Positions 25,243 through 34,719 of a DNA stretch of 64,000 bases are shown here, piece after piece (within the stretch, counting starts at the first letter, position 1; the number at the start of each line of letters is the position of its first letter). The translations under genes and the position numbers were made by a program. The notes below the pieces were generated by a model. It searched no databases. It was not told the origin of the DNA and was given only the letters and a program-made list of their open reading frames with translations. Source of the stretch: Deltaproteobacteria bacterium (GTDB lineage: Bacteria; Myxococcota_A; Polyangia; JACPQR01); the NCBI GenBank assembly GCA_016190375.1, contig JACPQR010000176.1:1-64000 (forward strand), read 5' to 3'.

Positions 25243-25893
25243 ATGCCCCGCACCGCACGCGTCGTGAATCCCGGCTGGCCCCACCACGTCGTCGTCCGCG
25301 GCAACAACCGGCGGCGAATCTGCTCGTACCCCTCCGACTATCGTCGGCTCACCGAGCTTGTCGAAGACGCGAGCCGTCGCGAGCGATGCTTCGTTCACGC
25401 GCTATGCCTCATGTCCAACCACGCCCACATCATCGTGACGCCGCCGACCAACCTGGGCTTGTCGTCGTTCGTGCGCCGCTTTGCCCAGCCCTTTGCGCAA
25501 CGGCGAAACCGCCAGCGAGACGGTTCTGGGAAGCTCTTCGAGCAGCGTTTCTTCAGTCAGTGCATCGGCTCCGACGAGCAGCTCGCCATCTGCACGGCCT
25601 ACGTCGAGCTGAACCCTGTCCGCGCCGGCCTCACGGCGGATCCGGGCGAGTACCTCTGGAGCACGTACAGGCTCCACGCCCGGGACTCGCGCCCCTCGAT
25701 GATCCGGTCGCGCCTTCTCACTCCGAGCCCGTGGTATCTCGCTCTGGGCGCCGATGACGAGGCTCGCTCGCGCGCCTACCGCGAGTTCGTGGCCGCCGTC
25801 GATGCCGCCGAACGAAGGCCCGACGACGCTCCACCCGACCTGGCGAAATCGACCAGGCGGCTCGAGCGGCCAGACCGCACGCGTGCTGCCTGA
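25243..25893 (+). CDS. REP-associated tyrosine transposase (RAYT, Y1_Tnp)
   Basis: 216 residues. Single-strand DNA transposase of the IS200/IS605-related TnpA-REP family: start RVVNPGWPHHVVVRGNNRRR, HUH motif LMSNHAHIIV (H60, H62), and catalytic-Tyr region TAYVELNPVRAGL (Y120). Length is normal. It is flanked by repeats sharing conserved ends (left copy direct, two right copies inverted), the arrangement expected for a domesticated RAYT and its REP substrates. Intact and probably active. Confidence 0.95.
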   Translation: MPRTARVVNPGWPHHVVVRGNNRRRICSYPSDYRRLTELVEDASRRERCFVHALCLMSNHAHIIVTPPTNLGLSSFVRRFAQPFAQRRNRQRDGSGKLFEQRFFSQCIGSDEQLAICTAYVELNPVRAGLTADPGEYLWSTYRLHARDSRPSMIRSRLLTPSPWYLALGADDEARSRAYREFVAAVDAAERRPDDAPPDLAKSTRRLERPDRTRAA

Positions 25894-25898
25894 CCGCT

Positions 25899-25965
25899 AC
25901 GAAACGCGCGGTTGTGTCTGAAACCCATTTGATTGTCGCTACTTGTAGACCGGGTGCGTGTCCCC
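25899..25965 (-). repeat. REP-like repeat unit E
   Basis: On the minus strand it reads GGGGACACGCACCCGGTC, a variable centre, and TTTCAGACACAACCGCGCG. It begins 5 bp after the RAYT stop and is inverted relative to unit D. Confidence 0.85.
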
Positions 25966-25991
25966 GGATTCGCGCGTGGCGAGCGAGCGGC

Positions 25992-26058
25992 ACGAAACGC
26001 GCGGTTGTGTCTGGAACCCGTTTGATTTTAGCTACTTGGAGACCGGGTGCGTGTCCCC
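25992..26058 (-). repeat. REP-like repeat unit F
   Basis: Second inverted copy, 93 bp after unit E and the same 67-bp length with small differences (AAACCCATTTGATTG versus GAACCCGTTTGATTT in plus orientation). It overlaps the end of a truncated small reading frame (26028-26228). Confidence 0.85.
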
Positions 26059-26228
26059 AGGTTCCCCAGGTTCGCAGGTTCGAGGTCGGCTATTCGCTGG
26101 CGGGCTTGGTCGAGCTCGGCCTGGAGCTGCTCGGCGAGCTTCTCGAACGGGCGAAGGCGGGCGAGCTCGCGCTCGAGCGCCTGGATGCGCGCGTGCGCTG
26201 CGCGAAGCGGGTCGCGGTAGTCCGCCAT
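26028..26228 (-). pseudogene. Truncated coiled-coil N-terminus
   Basis: 66 residues starting MADYRDPLRAAHARIQALER, a regular heptad coiled coil that continues to about residue 48 and then ends in repeat-encoded sequence (LGTRTRSPSS). The start resembles the N-terminal coiled coils of myxobacterial membrane proteins with C-terminal AgmX-like domains, such as the one at 35721-36422. The body is missing and replaced by REP unit F, so this is probably a gene cut by repeat insertion. Confidence 0.45.
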
Positions 26229-26301
26229 CGGCCGAGGCAGAGGATACAGGATCGGGACCCCAGTTGACGCGGGGTGTTTGCGGGGGCTAAACCCTCGGCA
26301 A

Positions 26302-27654
26302 ATGTACTTCGGCCCCACCTTCGCGGAGATGCGCGACCCGAGCCGGATTCCACAGGCCACGCGCGACAAGGCGCTCGCGGCCTTCGAGGGATCGCCGCTC
26401 GACCCCATCAACCTGTACAACATCACCTGGAAGGACGCGCAGAACCGCGTGCGCTTCGTCGAGCTGCCGTCGGCGCTGACCGGAGTCGACGCACGCATCG
26501 TCGTCCTGAGCGGGCGCCGGTTTCCGACCGGAAGTCACAAGGTCGGGGCCGTCTACTCGATCCTCGTCGAGAAGCAGCTCGCGGCCGAGGTGATGCCGGG
26601 CGAGCACACGCTCGTCTGCCCGTCGACCGGCAACTACGGGATCGGAGGGGCCTGGGTCGGGCCCAGGATGGGCTATCGATCCCTCGTCGTCCTACCCGAG
26701 CAGATGAGCGCCGAGCGGTTCGAGCGCATCAAGAGCTACGGAGCCGAGGTCATCAAGACGCCGGGCTGCGAGTCGAACGTGAAGGAGATCTTCGACAAGG
26801 TCTGGGAGCTCCGACTCGAGCCCCAGAACCGCATCCTCGAGCAGTTCAGCGAGTTCGGGAACTACCGCTTCCACTGGGCCGTCACGGGCGGGACGGTCGT
26901 CGACCTCGCGGCCGAGCTCGGCGGCCACGTCGCTGCATTCGTCTCGGCGATGGGCTCGGCCGGGACCATCGCCGCCGCGGACCGGATCAAGCAGACGCAC
27001 CCCGACGCGCTCTCCGTCGGGCTCGAGCCGATCCAGTGCCCGACGCTGTACAACGTGGGCTTCGGCGCCCACCGCATCGAGGGGATCGGCGACAAGCACG
27101 TCACGTGGATCCACAACGTGATGAGCATGGACTACCTCTTCTGCATCGACGACCTCGAGTGCCTGAAGGGCTTGCAGCTCCTGCAGGAGGGCGGAGCGAT
27201 CCTGGTCGATGGCCTGGGCCTGACGCCGGCGTTCGTCGAGTCGATCCACGGCATGTTCGGGATCAGCGGCGTCTGCAACGTCCTCGGAGCAATCAAGACG
27301 GCGAAGGTCGGGCGGTTCGGCAAGCGCGATCTCATCTTCACGGTCGCGACCGACGGGTTCGATCGCTACCCGAGCGTCCTGAAGAAGCTCGACTCGGAGA
27401 TGGGCCCCATGGGCCGCGACGACGCCCTGCGGCGGATCGAGATCTTCCACGGTGCCAAGCTGGACTACGTCCTCGAGGGCACGCCGCACGTTCGCGAGCG
27501 GTGGCACAACCAGAAGTACTTCACGTGGGTCGAGCAGCAGGCGAAGACCGTCGAGGCGCTCCGCGCGCAGTCGGACATGTCGTTCTGGATCGCAGAGCAG
27601 TCCAAGGCCGCCGACATCGATCGGGAGATCCTCTCACGGCGCATGGCCTGCTGA
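26302..27654 (+). CDS. PLP-dependent fold-type-II enzyme
   Basis: 450 residues. Tryptophan-synthase-beta/cysteine-synthase superfamily: Schiff-base lysine K80 in PTGSHKVGA, phosphate and substrate loop CPSTGNYGIGGAW, MGSAGTIAAADRI and IFTVATDGFDRYPS. Reaction is an alpha,beta-elimination or replacement on an amino acid, but the substrate is not evident. The ATG at 26302 is preferred to an upstream TTG. It is longer than CysK (about 310) and lacks a CBS domain. It converges with the kinase gene, 3 bp between stops. Neighbouring SsnA suggests a place in the same selenium/purine or amino-acid pathway. Confidence 0.85.
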   Translation: MYFGPTFAEMRDPSRIPQATRDKALAAFEGSPLDPINLYNITWKDAQNRVRFVELPSALTGVDARIVVLSGRRFPTGSHKVGAVYSILVEKQLAAEVMPGEHTLVCPSTGNYGIGGAWVGPRMGYRSLVVLPEQMSAERFERIKSYGAEVIKTPGCESNVKEIFDKVWELRLEPQNRILEQFSEFGNYRFHWAVTGGTVVDLAAELGGHVAAFVSAMGSAGTIAAADRIKQTHPDALSVGLEPIQCPTLYNVGFGAHRIEGIGDKHVTWIHNVMSMDYLFCIDDLECLKGLQLLQEGGAILVDGLGLTPAFVESIHGMFGISGVCNVLGAIKTAKVGRFGKRDLIFTVATDGFDRYPSVLKKLDSEMGPMGRDDALRRIEIFHGAKLDYVLEGTPHVRERWHNQKYFTWVEQQAKTVEALRAQSDMSFWIAEQSKAADIDREILSRRMAC

Positions 27655-27657
27655 GCG

Positions 27658-29301
27658 TCAACGCCGCCGGAACGTGACGGGGATGCGGAACGAGACCGGC
27701 TCGCGCTGGGGCGGGAAGTGCGTCGCGCGCGCGACGCCGAGAATGCACGCCCCGGCCCTGGTCCCCGCCGCCGACGCCGGCACGAGCTCGACGGACGTGA
27801 CGCTGCCGTCGGCCGCGACCCGGAAACGTATCGCGACCTCCGGCGCGGCCTGCGCCTCCTCGGCGTTCTGTTCCACGCAACGCGCGACCATGCCCCGGCG
27901 GCTCGCGAACGCACGGCTGAGCTCGAGCACGGGGTCGACCCGGCGAACCGGCGCCTTCGCGCCTGCGTCGTCGGACCCGGGCCGGCTCGGCTCGGGCTGG
28001 GGCGCGGCGGGCGCGCTCCCGCCATCGATCCTGGGGCGATCGGGCTCGGGCCGGACCTCCTGGCCGTCCTCGTAGGGCGTCGCGTTCCCCTCGACGAGCA
28101 CGAACCTCGTCGCGGGACCACGATCCCGCCGCTGCCCGAGGACGACGATGGCGGCCGCAGCCACGACAGCCAGTACCATCGCCGCGACGATCATGGTCGA
28201 CCGCGAGACGGCCCTTGCCGGCACCGGCGGCGGAATGGTGTCGGACTGGGCCTTCTCCTGCTCGGCGTGGGAGGTCGCGGGCGGCTCGGCGGGCGACGAG
28301 GTCTTCTCCTGCTGCCATGCGTGCGACAGCGCGTCGAGGTCCGTGACGCCGAGGAGCTCGGTGAAACGTGGATCCCGGAAGTCGCGCTTCGCGATGGCTG
28401 CGAGGGGTCCAGACTGCGGGAGCTGGTCCTTCACTGCGCGGAGCGCCTGAGCGAGCTCGACCGCGGTCTCGAAGCGCTGCGCCGGATCTCGCGCGACGGC
28501 CTTCGAGATCACCTTGGCGAGCGACTCGGGCAGCTCGCGTCTGACCTGGTTGACCGGCGTCAGATCATGGGACAGGACGTACGTGGCCGTGCTGACCGGG
28601 TCGCCCTGGTTCAGCTCGTTCTTGCCCGTGAGGATCTCGTGGAGCGTCACGCCGCACGAGAAGATGTCGCTCGAGGGGCTGGGCTCCTTGAGCTGCAGGA
28701 GCTCGGGCGCCATGTAGGCCATCTTGCCCTTGAGCTCGAGGTTCGCCGAAGCCTCCGTCCGATCGAGCTGGGTCCGCGCGATGCCGAAGTCAGCCAGCTT
28801 GACGTGACCGTCGACGTCGATGAGCACGTTGGCAGGAGAGATGTCCCGATGAACGATGTGCAGGGGCTCGCCGTCGGGCGACGAGAGCGTGTGGGCGTAG
28901 TGGAGCGCCTCGAGGACCGATGCCATGATCTCCACGGCGACGTCCGCCGGGAAGGCGCCGCGGGTCTCGAGGAGGTACCGGCTCCAGAGCCGCAGGCTGT
29001 AGCCGTGGACGTACTCGAGGATCATCAAGTACGCGCCGTGCTCCTCGGCGAAGTCGAGGATCCCGACGATCCCGGGATGGCGCAGGTACGCGAGGACGCG
29101 CGCCTCGCGGACGAACAGCCGTACGAAGGCCTTGTCTCCGACGAGGTCCCCGGCGATCCGCTTGACGACCACCGGCCGCACGAAGCCGGCGGCGCCCTCG
29201 TTTCGAGCGAGATAGATGATCCCCATGCCGCCGCGCGCGATCGGTCGCACGATGCGGTAGTGCCCCAGGACGACGCTTCCGACGTATAGGCTCTCGCTCA
29301 C
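27658..29301 (-). CDS. Membrane Ser/Thr protein kinase with AgmX-like tail
   Basis: 547 residues. Hanks-type kinase domain (about 14-300): GGMGIIYLA, catalytic K47, HRDISPANVL, DFGIA, MAPEL. Then a Pro/Ser-rich linker, one transmembrane helix near residue 375-395 (MIVAAMVLAVVAAAAIVVL), and an extracytoplasmic domain that ends like TonB/AgmX C-terminal domains (VAIRFRVAADGSVTSVELV, FPPQREPVSFRIPVTF). The HRD catalytic residues are intact. Its ATG overlaps the TGA of the FecR gene, making it the third gene of a barrel-FecR-kinase operon; it may transduce envelope status. Confidence 0.93.
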   Translation of the reverse strand: MSESLYVGSVVLGHYRIVRPIARGGMGIIYLARNEGAAGFVRPVVVKRIAGDLVGDKAFVRLFVREARVLAYLRHPGIVGILDFAEEHGAYLMILEYVHGYSLRLWSRYLLETRGAFPADVAVEIMASVLEALHYAHTLSSPDGEPLHIVHRDISPANVLIDVDGHVKLADFGIARTQLDRTEASANLELKGKMAYMAPELLQLKEPSPSSDIFSCGVTLHEILTGKNELNQGDPVSTATYVLSHDLTPVNQVRRELPESLAKVISKAVARDPAQRFETAVELAQALRAVKDQLPQSGPLAAIAKRDFRDPRFTELLGVTDLDALSHAWQQEKTSSPAEPPATSHAEQEKAQSDTIPPPVPARAVSRSTMIVAAMVLAVVAAAAIVVLGQRRDRGPATRFVLVEGNATPYEDGQEVRPEPDRPRIDGGSAPAAPQPEPSRPGSDDAGAKAPVRRVDPVLELSRAFASRRGMVARCVEQNAEEAQAAPEVAIRFRVAADGSVTSVELVPASAAGTRAGACILGVARATHFPPQREPVSFRIPVTFRRR

Positions 29302-30797
29302 TGCGCGGTGGCCTGCCGGACGTAGTAATGGACGCCCCGGCCCGGCTTGGCAATGCGCACTGCGATGGCTCGGTCGTCGCCAGACGGCGCCAGGTCGGCG
29401 ACGAATCGATTCTGCTCGTCGAGCGGCAATGGGACGCCCCCGATGGTCGCGCTCCAGCCCTCCTCGACGACACCGCTGACCCGCGCGCCGCCGCCGGCCC
29501 CGCCCGCGACCTCCCGCAGGTACGCGGCAGGCGCCGCGTTGTCGAAGCCGAGCCTCAGGCTCGTCCTTCGTGACCGGCTGCCGTCACCCGCTTCGAACCA
29601 GAAGCTGTACCGTCCTTCGTGCACGTCGCCCGACGCGAAGCTGTGGGATGCGGCCATGGTCCTGACCACCTTGCCGGCGCCACCGCCTTGCGACTCGAGG
29701 TGCAGGGTGAAGCCGCTCACGAGCGGCGCGTCCGCCCACCGGATGGTCAACCTCGGAAGCAGGTTCTGGTAGAGCACGGTGTAGCTGCGGCCGTCCGAGT
29801 CGAGGACGTTGTGGGCGACTCGTCGAGCGAGTGGCGCGGAGCCCGCGTCGCGTCTGACCACGATCGCGCCGCTCGCGCGCGACTCCGCCTCGGGCGCTCC
29901 GCCGACGATGCAACGCACGCGGTAGCCCCAGGTCCCGGGGCCCAGGACGAGCACTGCACTGCCCGCTCCCTGTACGCCGTCGGAGCCTCGCGCTCGACCG
30001 ACCAGCTCGACGACGCCGGCGCCCGGGCATGCGCTCGCGAAACGAACTCGCACGGCAGTCGGAGCGGACGGGTCGTGGATGGTGGGTGACTCGCCCGCCG
30101 CGATCGACAGATCGGCGTGGGCCGGCCCGGTCGGGAGCACCGCGGCCTCCCCGCGCGGCAGCCCGGGCTGCGGGCCTGCGGCGGGCGCCGCCGTGGCTCC
30201 AGCCGCGCTCGCCCCGGGATCGGTCGGAGCGGCCGGGCTCGTCCCGGGCGAGGCGGGGCCGGCGGAGGCGGTCGCGGCCAGGGCTACCTCGGCGTGCTGG
30301 CCTGCGCGCAGCGAGATCGTCGCCGCGCCGGCTTGCTCGAGCTCGGCCGAGCCGACGAGCACCTCGAAGTGCCGCTGCTCCGGATCGGTGCGCAGGGCCA
30401 CCCTGGAACCGCGCTCGATCCTGGCGAGGCCGAGGTCCGTCTCGATCCAGAGATCATCGTCGCCGGCCTCGATCTGCGCCGCTCCGGTGTCCACCCCGAG
30501 CCGCATGCGGGAGCGCGACCCGAGACCCTTGATGAAGCGAACGACGGTGTTCTCCTGCAAGCGCAGCCCCGCCCCCTCGTCGAGCTGGAGGCGTGCGCCC
30601 GATCGTGGGCCCGTGCGCACCGCGTCCCCGAGCGCGAACTCGTCGCCGACCGCCGCGCGCTGCCACCGACCGGGACCGTTCCTCTCGACGGTCCCATCCC
30701 GACCGACGAGCTCGGCGAGCGCTCCGCCTCCCATGCAGTCGCAGCCCGCGCTCCACGGCGCGAGGGCGAGGGCCGCCCAGTACAGGGCCGGCCTCAA
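29298..30797 (-). CDS. FecR-domain exported protein
   Basis: 499 residues. TTG start overlapping the upstream TGA, with GGAGGAG eight bases before it. Signal region ends at a Cys-rich point (SAGCDCMGGG), so probably a lipoprotein. Then a FecR domain (VGDEFALGDAVRTGPRSGAR, LQENTVVRFI, IEAGDDDLWIETDLG, LRAGQHAEVAL), a Pro/Ala/Gly linker, and Ig-like segments (VRFASACPGAGVVELVGRAR; LTIRWADAPLVSGFTLHLES). Periplasmic or outer-membrane role. Middle gene of the operon, with the kinase downstream. Confidence 0.85.
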   Translation of the reverse strand: MRPALYWAALALAPWSAGCDCMGGGALAELVGRDGTVERNGPGRWQRAAVGDEFALGDAVRTGPRSGARLQLDEGAGLRLQENTVVRFIKGLGSRSRMRLGVDTGAAQIEAGDDDLWIETDLGLARIERGSRVALRTDPEQRHFEVLVGSAELEQAGAATISLRAGQHAEVALAATASAGPASPGTSPAAPTDPGASAAGATAAPAAGPQPGLPRGEAAVLPTGPAHADLSIAAGESPTIHDPSAPTAVRVRFASACPGAGVVELVGRARGSDGVQGAGSAVLVLGPGTWGYRVRCIVGGAPEAESRASGAIVVRRDAGSAPLARRVAHNVLDSDGRSYTVLYQNLLPRLTIRWADAPLVSGFTLHLESQGGGAGKVVRTMAASHSFASGDVHEGRYSFWFEAGDGSRSRRTSLRLGFDNAAPAAYLREVAGGAGGGARVSGVVEEGWSATIGGVPLPLDEQNRFVADLAPSGDDRAIAVRIAKPGRGVHYYVRQATAQ

Positions 30798-32344
30798 CGT
30801 CGCTCCTCCACGAGATCCGCGTTCAGAACGGTCACCCCGTTGTCCTCGACCCTCAGACGCCTCTGCTGCGTCCGGTAGCCGGGCGCCAGCACCACGACCG
30901 TGTAGGCCCCGGGAGGCACGTCGACCTGGAAGGCACCCTCCCGGTCGCTCGTGACCTCGAGCCCCAGCGGCTGCACCGTGATCGTCGCGCGGAGCGGCGC
31001 TCCCCTCAGCGAGCTGACGACGCCTCGGATCTGGCCTTCGGGCAGCGACCTCTGCAGGGGTTGGTCCACGACGATGGTCTGACCCGGCCCAACGTCCAGC
31101 GTGCGAAGGGCATCGCCGTGGCCCTCGGCCGAGAAGGTGACGGTGACTTGCCCCGCTTGCAGATCGCGAACCTCGAAGGTGCCGTCTGCCCCCGTGGTCC
31201 CTTCGCTCAGGCCGGCCGCCGAGACGACTCGCAGGTGGGCGCCCGCGATCGGCTCGCCGCCCGCGCCCGTGACGCGGCCGCGCAGGCTGCACGGCTCGAC
31301 GATCGCGGCGGCTCCATCCGGAACCACGGAGCGGCGTGTTGGAACGGGTGCGGCGACGTGCCGTGGCGCCGTGCGGGCCTCCCCGGCGCCCAGTCTGAAC
31401 CCGAGGGCGACGAGCATGCTGAACCGTGGCTCGACCGGCGAGAGCGGGTCGCCCTCGGCCACGGCCGGCCGCCGGCTCGCGCCGATCTCCGCGACACCCG
31501 AGACCTCGACGCTGGTGGTCGGTGACCACCGTGCGCCGAGGTCGAACCTGAGCGGAGACTCGAGCGCCGAGGGCGCCGCGTTGCCCAAGAGGACGTCCCA
31601 CGTCGCTTCGGCGATGAGCTCGACGTTCGGCGCCGGGTGCCACCCCACGCCCACGCCGGTCAGGAGCGCGTTCGAGTCGCTGACTCCGAGGGCCAGCCGA
31701 TCGGCGCGGCTCAGGCTGTCGGGCTCTTCGATGGTCGCGCCGCTCCGGTCGAGCCTGAAGCCGGCGTTCGCCGCGACCACCACCCGCGGAGCGGAGTACG
31801 AACCGAGCAGGAGGAAGTCGACCGTCGTGGCGCCAGCGTCGAACGACGGCGCGTCCGCGCCAGGCATCCACAGCGCGAGCTGGCCGCCGACCTGCAAGCC
31901 CCGGCTCCGTGTCGTGCTGCCACGGACGATGAGCCGCGGATCGCCGACCCACCCGTCGTCGGTGCCGCTGCCGCCGTCGAGGCCGGCGTGCGAGTCGTAG
32001 CGGCCATCGAACCGCAGCGCGAGCGCGAGAGCGTCGACCACCCGCACGCTCGCAGCGAGCGAGCCGGACGCCCTGTGGTGGGAGTCGCTTTCGTCGAGCA
32101 CGGCCTCGGTGAACCCGTAGCCCGCGGATGCGGCGAACGCAGCGTCCGACCGGATCGGTCCCGCCACCGCCACGCGAGCGAGCCCGGGCAGGGCGCTCGT
32201 GGAGTCTCCGACCGGGTCGGTGGTCTGGGCGAACGCGGAGAACGAGCCAAGGAACAGGCAGAGCGCCGGCAGACTTCCAGCCCGAACGGAGCCGGAAAAC
32301 GCCTCTCCTCTGTCCGATCCCCCGGCGGCCAAGAATCCCAACAT
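30794..32344 (-). CDS. Outer-membrane barrel with carboxypeptidase-regulatory repeats
   Basis: 516 residues from the ATG at 32344 (32368 is possible). Signal sequence ending LGSFSAFAQ, then about 300 residues of alternating beta strands typical of an OmpA/OprF-like or transporter barrel, then two carboxypeptidase regulatory-like (Ig) domains: LRGRVTGAGGEPIAGAHLRV and IRGVVSSLRGAPLRATITVQ with TYVVLAPGY-type strands. First gene of the operon; overlaps the FecR start by 4 bp. Probably surface structure or substrate recognition. Confidence 0.8.
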   Translation of the reverse strand: MLGFLAAGGSDRGEAFSGSVRAGSLPALCLFLGSFSAFAQTTDPVGDSTSALPGLARVAVAGPIRSDAAFAASAGYGFTEAVLDESDSHHRASGSLAASVRVVDALALALRFDGRYDSHAGLDGGSGTDDGWVGDPRLIVRGSTTRSRGLQVGGQLALWMPGADAPSFDAGATTVDFLLLGSYSAPRVVVAANAGFRLDRSGATIEEPDSLSRADRLALGVSDSNALLTGVGVGWHPAPNVELIAEATWDVLLGNAAPSALESPLRFDLGARWSPTTSVEVSGVAEIGASRRPAVAEGDPLSPVEPRFSMLVALGFRLGAGEARTAPRHVAAPVPTRRSVVPDGAAAIVEPCSLRGRVTGAGGEPIAGAHLRVVSAAGLSEGTTGADGTFEVRDLQAGQVTVTFSAEGHGDALRTLDVGPGQTIVVDQPLQRSLPEGQIRGVVSSLRGAPLRATITVQPLGLEVTSDREGAFQVDVPPGAYTVVVLAPGYRTQQRRLRVEDNGVTVLNADLVEERR

Positions 32345-32451
32345 CCCTTGAGGATGATACGGCACCAACCTGGTCCCGCGATATGGGCAGGCGGCCGCAC
32401 TGGCGGGTGCGCAAGGTAGTCCACGGTCCTACCCCGCGCTGGGCCGAGCGA

Positions 32452-33471
<1,020 letters not shown>

Positions 33472-33715
33472 CTGGGCCTCCTATTGGTTTCGTGCCTGTC
33501 AGGCAAGCCCCGTTCCATCAGTAGTCTGCAAGAATGCACGGCTTTTTCGGCCCACAATGCGTGCCAACCTGCGCCCGGGGGCGTGAGCGCGCACTCCAGG
33601 TGAATGAGTTCACCCTCCGCGACCCCGGCCCGCCTGACTCCGCACCCGTCGCACTCGGTCTCGGGGGGCTGGCGGGTGCCGATCGAGCGCTCAGGTTCTT
33701 TCGATAGGGCGAAGC

Positions 33716-34687
33716 ATGGGCGTCGAGAGCATCGGCAGCGCGGCGATGTGGATCGGGTTCACGATCTTCGTCCTGGCGATGCTGGCGCTCGACCTCGGCG
33801 TGTTCCATCGCAAGGCGCACGTGGTTCGCGTACGAGAGTCACTCGCGTGGACGCTGGTCTGGATCCTCCTCTCGCTCCTCTTCGGCGCCTTCGTCTTCGT
33901 GCGGTTCGGTGAGGACCGGGCGCTCGAGTTCCTCACCGGCTACCTGATCGAGAAGGCGCTGTCGGTCGACAACCTCTTCGTCTTCCTGGTCATCTTCTCC
34001 TACTTCAGCGTCCCACCCGCGCTGCACCACAAGGTCCTGGCCTGGGGGATCCTGGGAGCGCTCGTGATGCGCGCCGTGTTCATCGTGGTCGGCGCCGCGC
34101 TCCTGCAGAGGTTCCACTGGTTCATCTACCTCTTCGGAGGCTTCCTCGTCTTCACCGGGATCAAGATCCTCGTGACCCGTGGCGGCGAGGTCCACCCCGA
34201 GAGGAACCCCGTGCTCCGGCTGTTTCGCCGCCTCGTGAGAGCGGTTCCCGACTATCGGGGCTCGAGGTTCTGGGTGATCGAACGAGCGCGCTGGCACGCA
34301 ACGCCTCTCCTCATGGTCCTCGTCGTCGTGGAGGCGACCGACGTCGTGTTCGCCGTGGACTCGATCCCGGCCATCTTCGCGGTGACCGAGGATCCGTTCA
34401 TCGTCTACTCGTCCAACATCTTCGCGATGCTCGGCCTGCGAGCCCTCTACTTCGTCCTCGCCGGCATGCTCGTGAAGCTCGTGTACCTCAAGGTGGGGCT
34501 CGGGCTCGTCCTGGCGTTCGTCGGCGTCAAGATGCTCGTCGCGGACCTCGTCAAGATCCCCATCGCGGTCTCGCTGGGGATCGTCGCCGCGCTGATAGGT
34601 GCCTCGGTCGCCGCCTCGCTTCTCCGCCCGGCGCGCCGGCCTCCTCTGCCCATCCACCCGCCGCATGGAGGCGAGTCGACGGCGTGA
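33716..34687 (+). CDS. TerC-family membrane protein
   Basis: 323 residues with about eight or nine transmembrane helices. TerC/Alx signature: FLTGYLIEKALSVDNLFVFL, FGGFLVFTGIKIL, VVVEATDVVFAVDSIPAIFA (acidic residues in membrane segments) and FAMLGLRALYFVLAGM. Family members export Mn2+ or load metal onto exported enzymes and are named for tellurite resistance. The 115 bases upstream were checked for a Mn2+-responsive yybP-ykoY fold and none was seen. Stop overlaps the long open frame of the next gene. Confidence 0.95.
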   Translation: MGVESIGSAAMWIGFTIFVLAMLALDLGVFHRKAHVVRVRESLAWTLVWILLSLLFGAFVFVRFGEDRALEFLTGYLIEKALSVDNLFVFLVIFSYFSVPPALHHKVLAWGILGALVMRAVFIVVGAALLQRFHWFIYLFGGFLVFTGIKILVTRGGEVHPERNPVLRLFRRLVRAVPDYRGSRFWVIERARWHATPLLMVLVVVEATDVVFAVDSIPAIFAVTEDPFIVYSSNIFAMLGLRALYFVLAGMLVKLVYLKVGLGLVLAFVGVKMLVADLVKIPIAVSLGIVAALIGASVAASLLRPARRPPLPIHPPHGGESTA

Positions 34688-34719
34688 CGTCGCCGGCGCC
34701 TCGGCGTATGATGCCCGTC

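Noticed and set aside
33600..33715. yybP-ykoY manganese riboswitch before terC
   Set aside because: I could not find the conserved helices or the GGGGAGUA-type loop; the region only shows short GC-rich hairpins.
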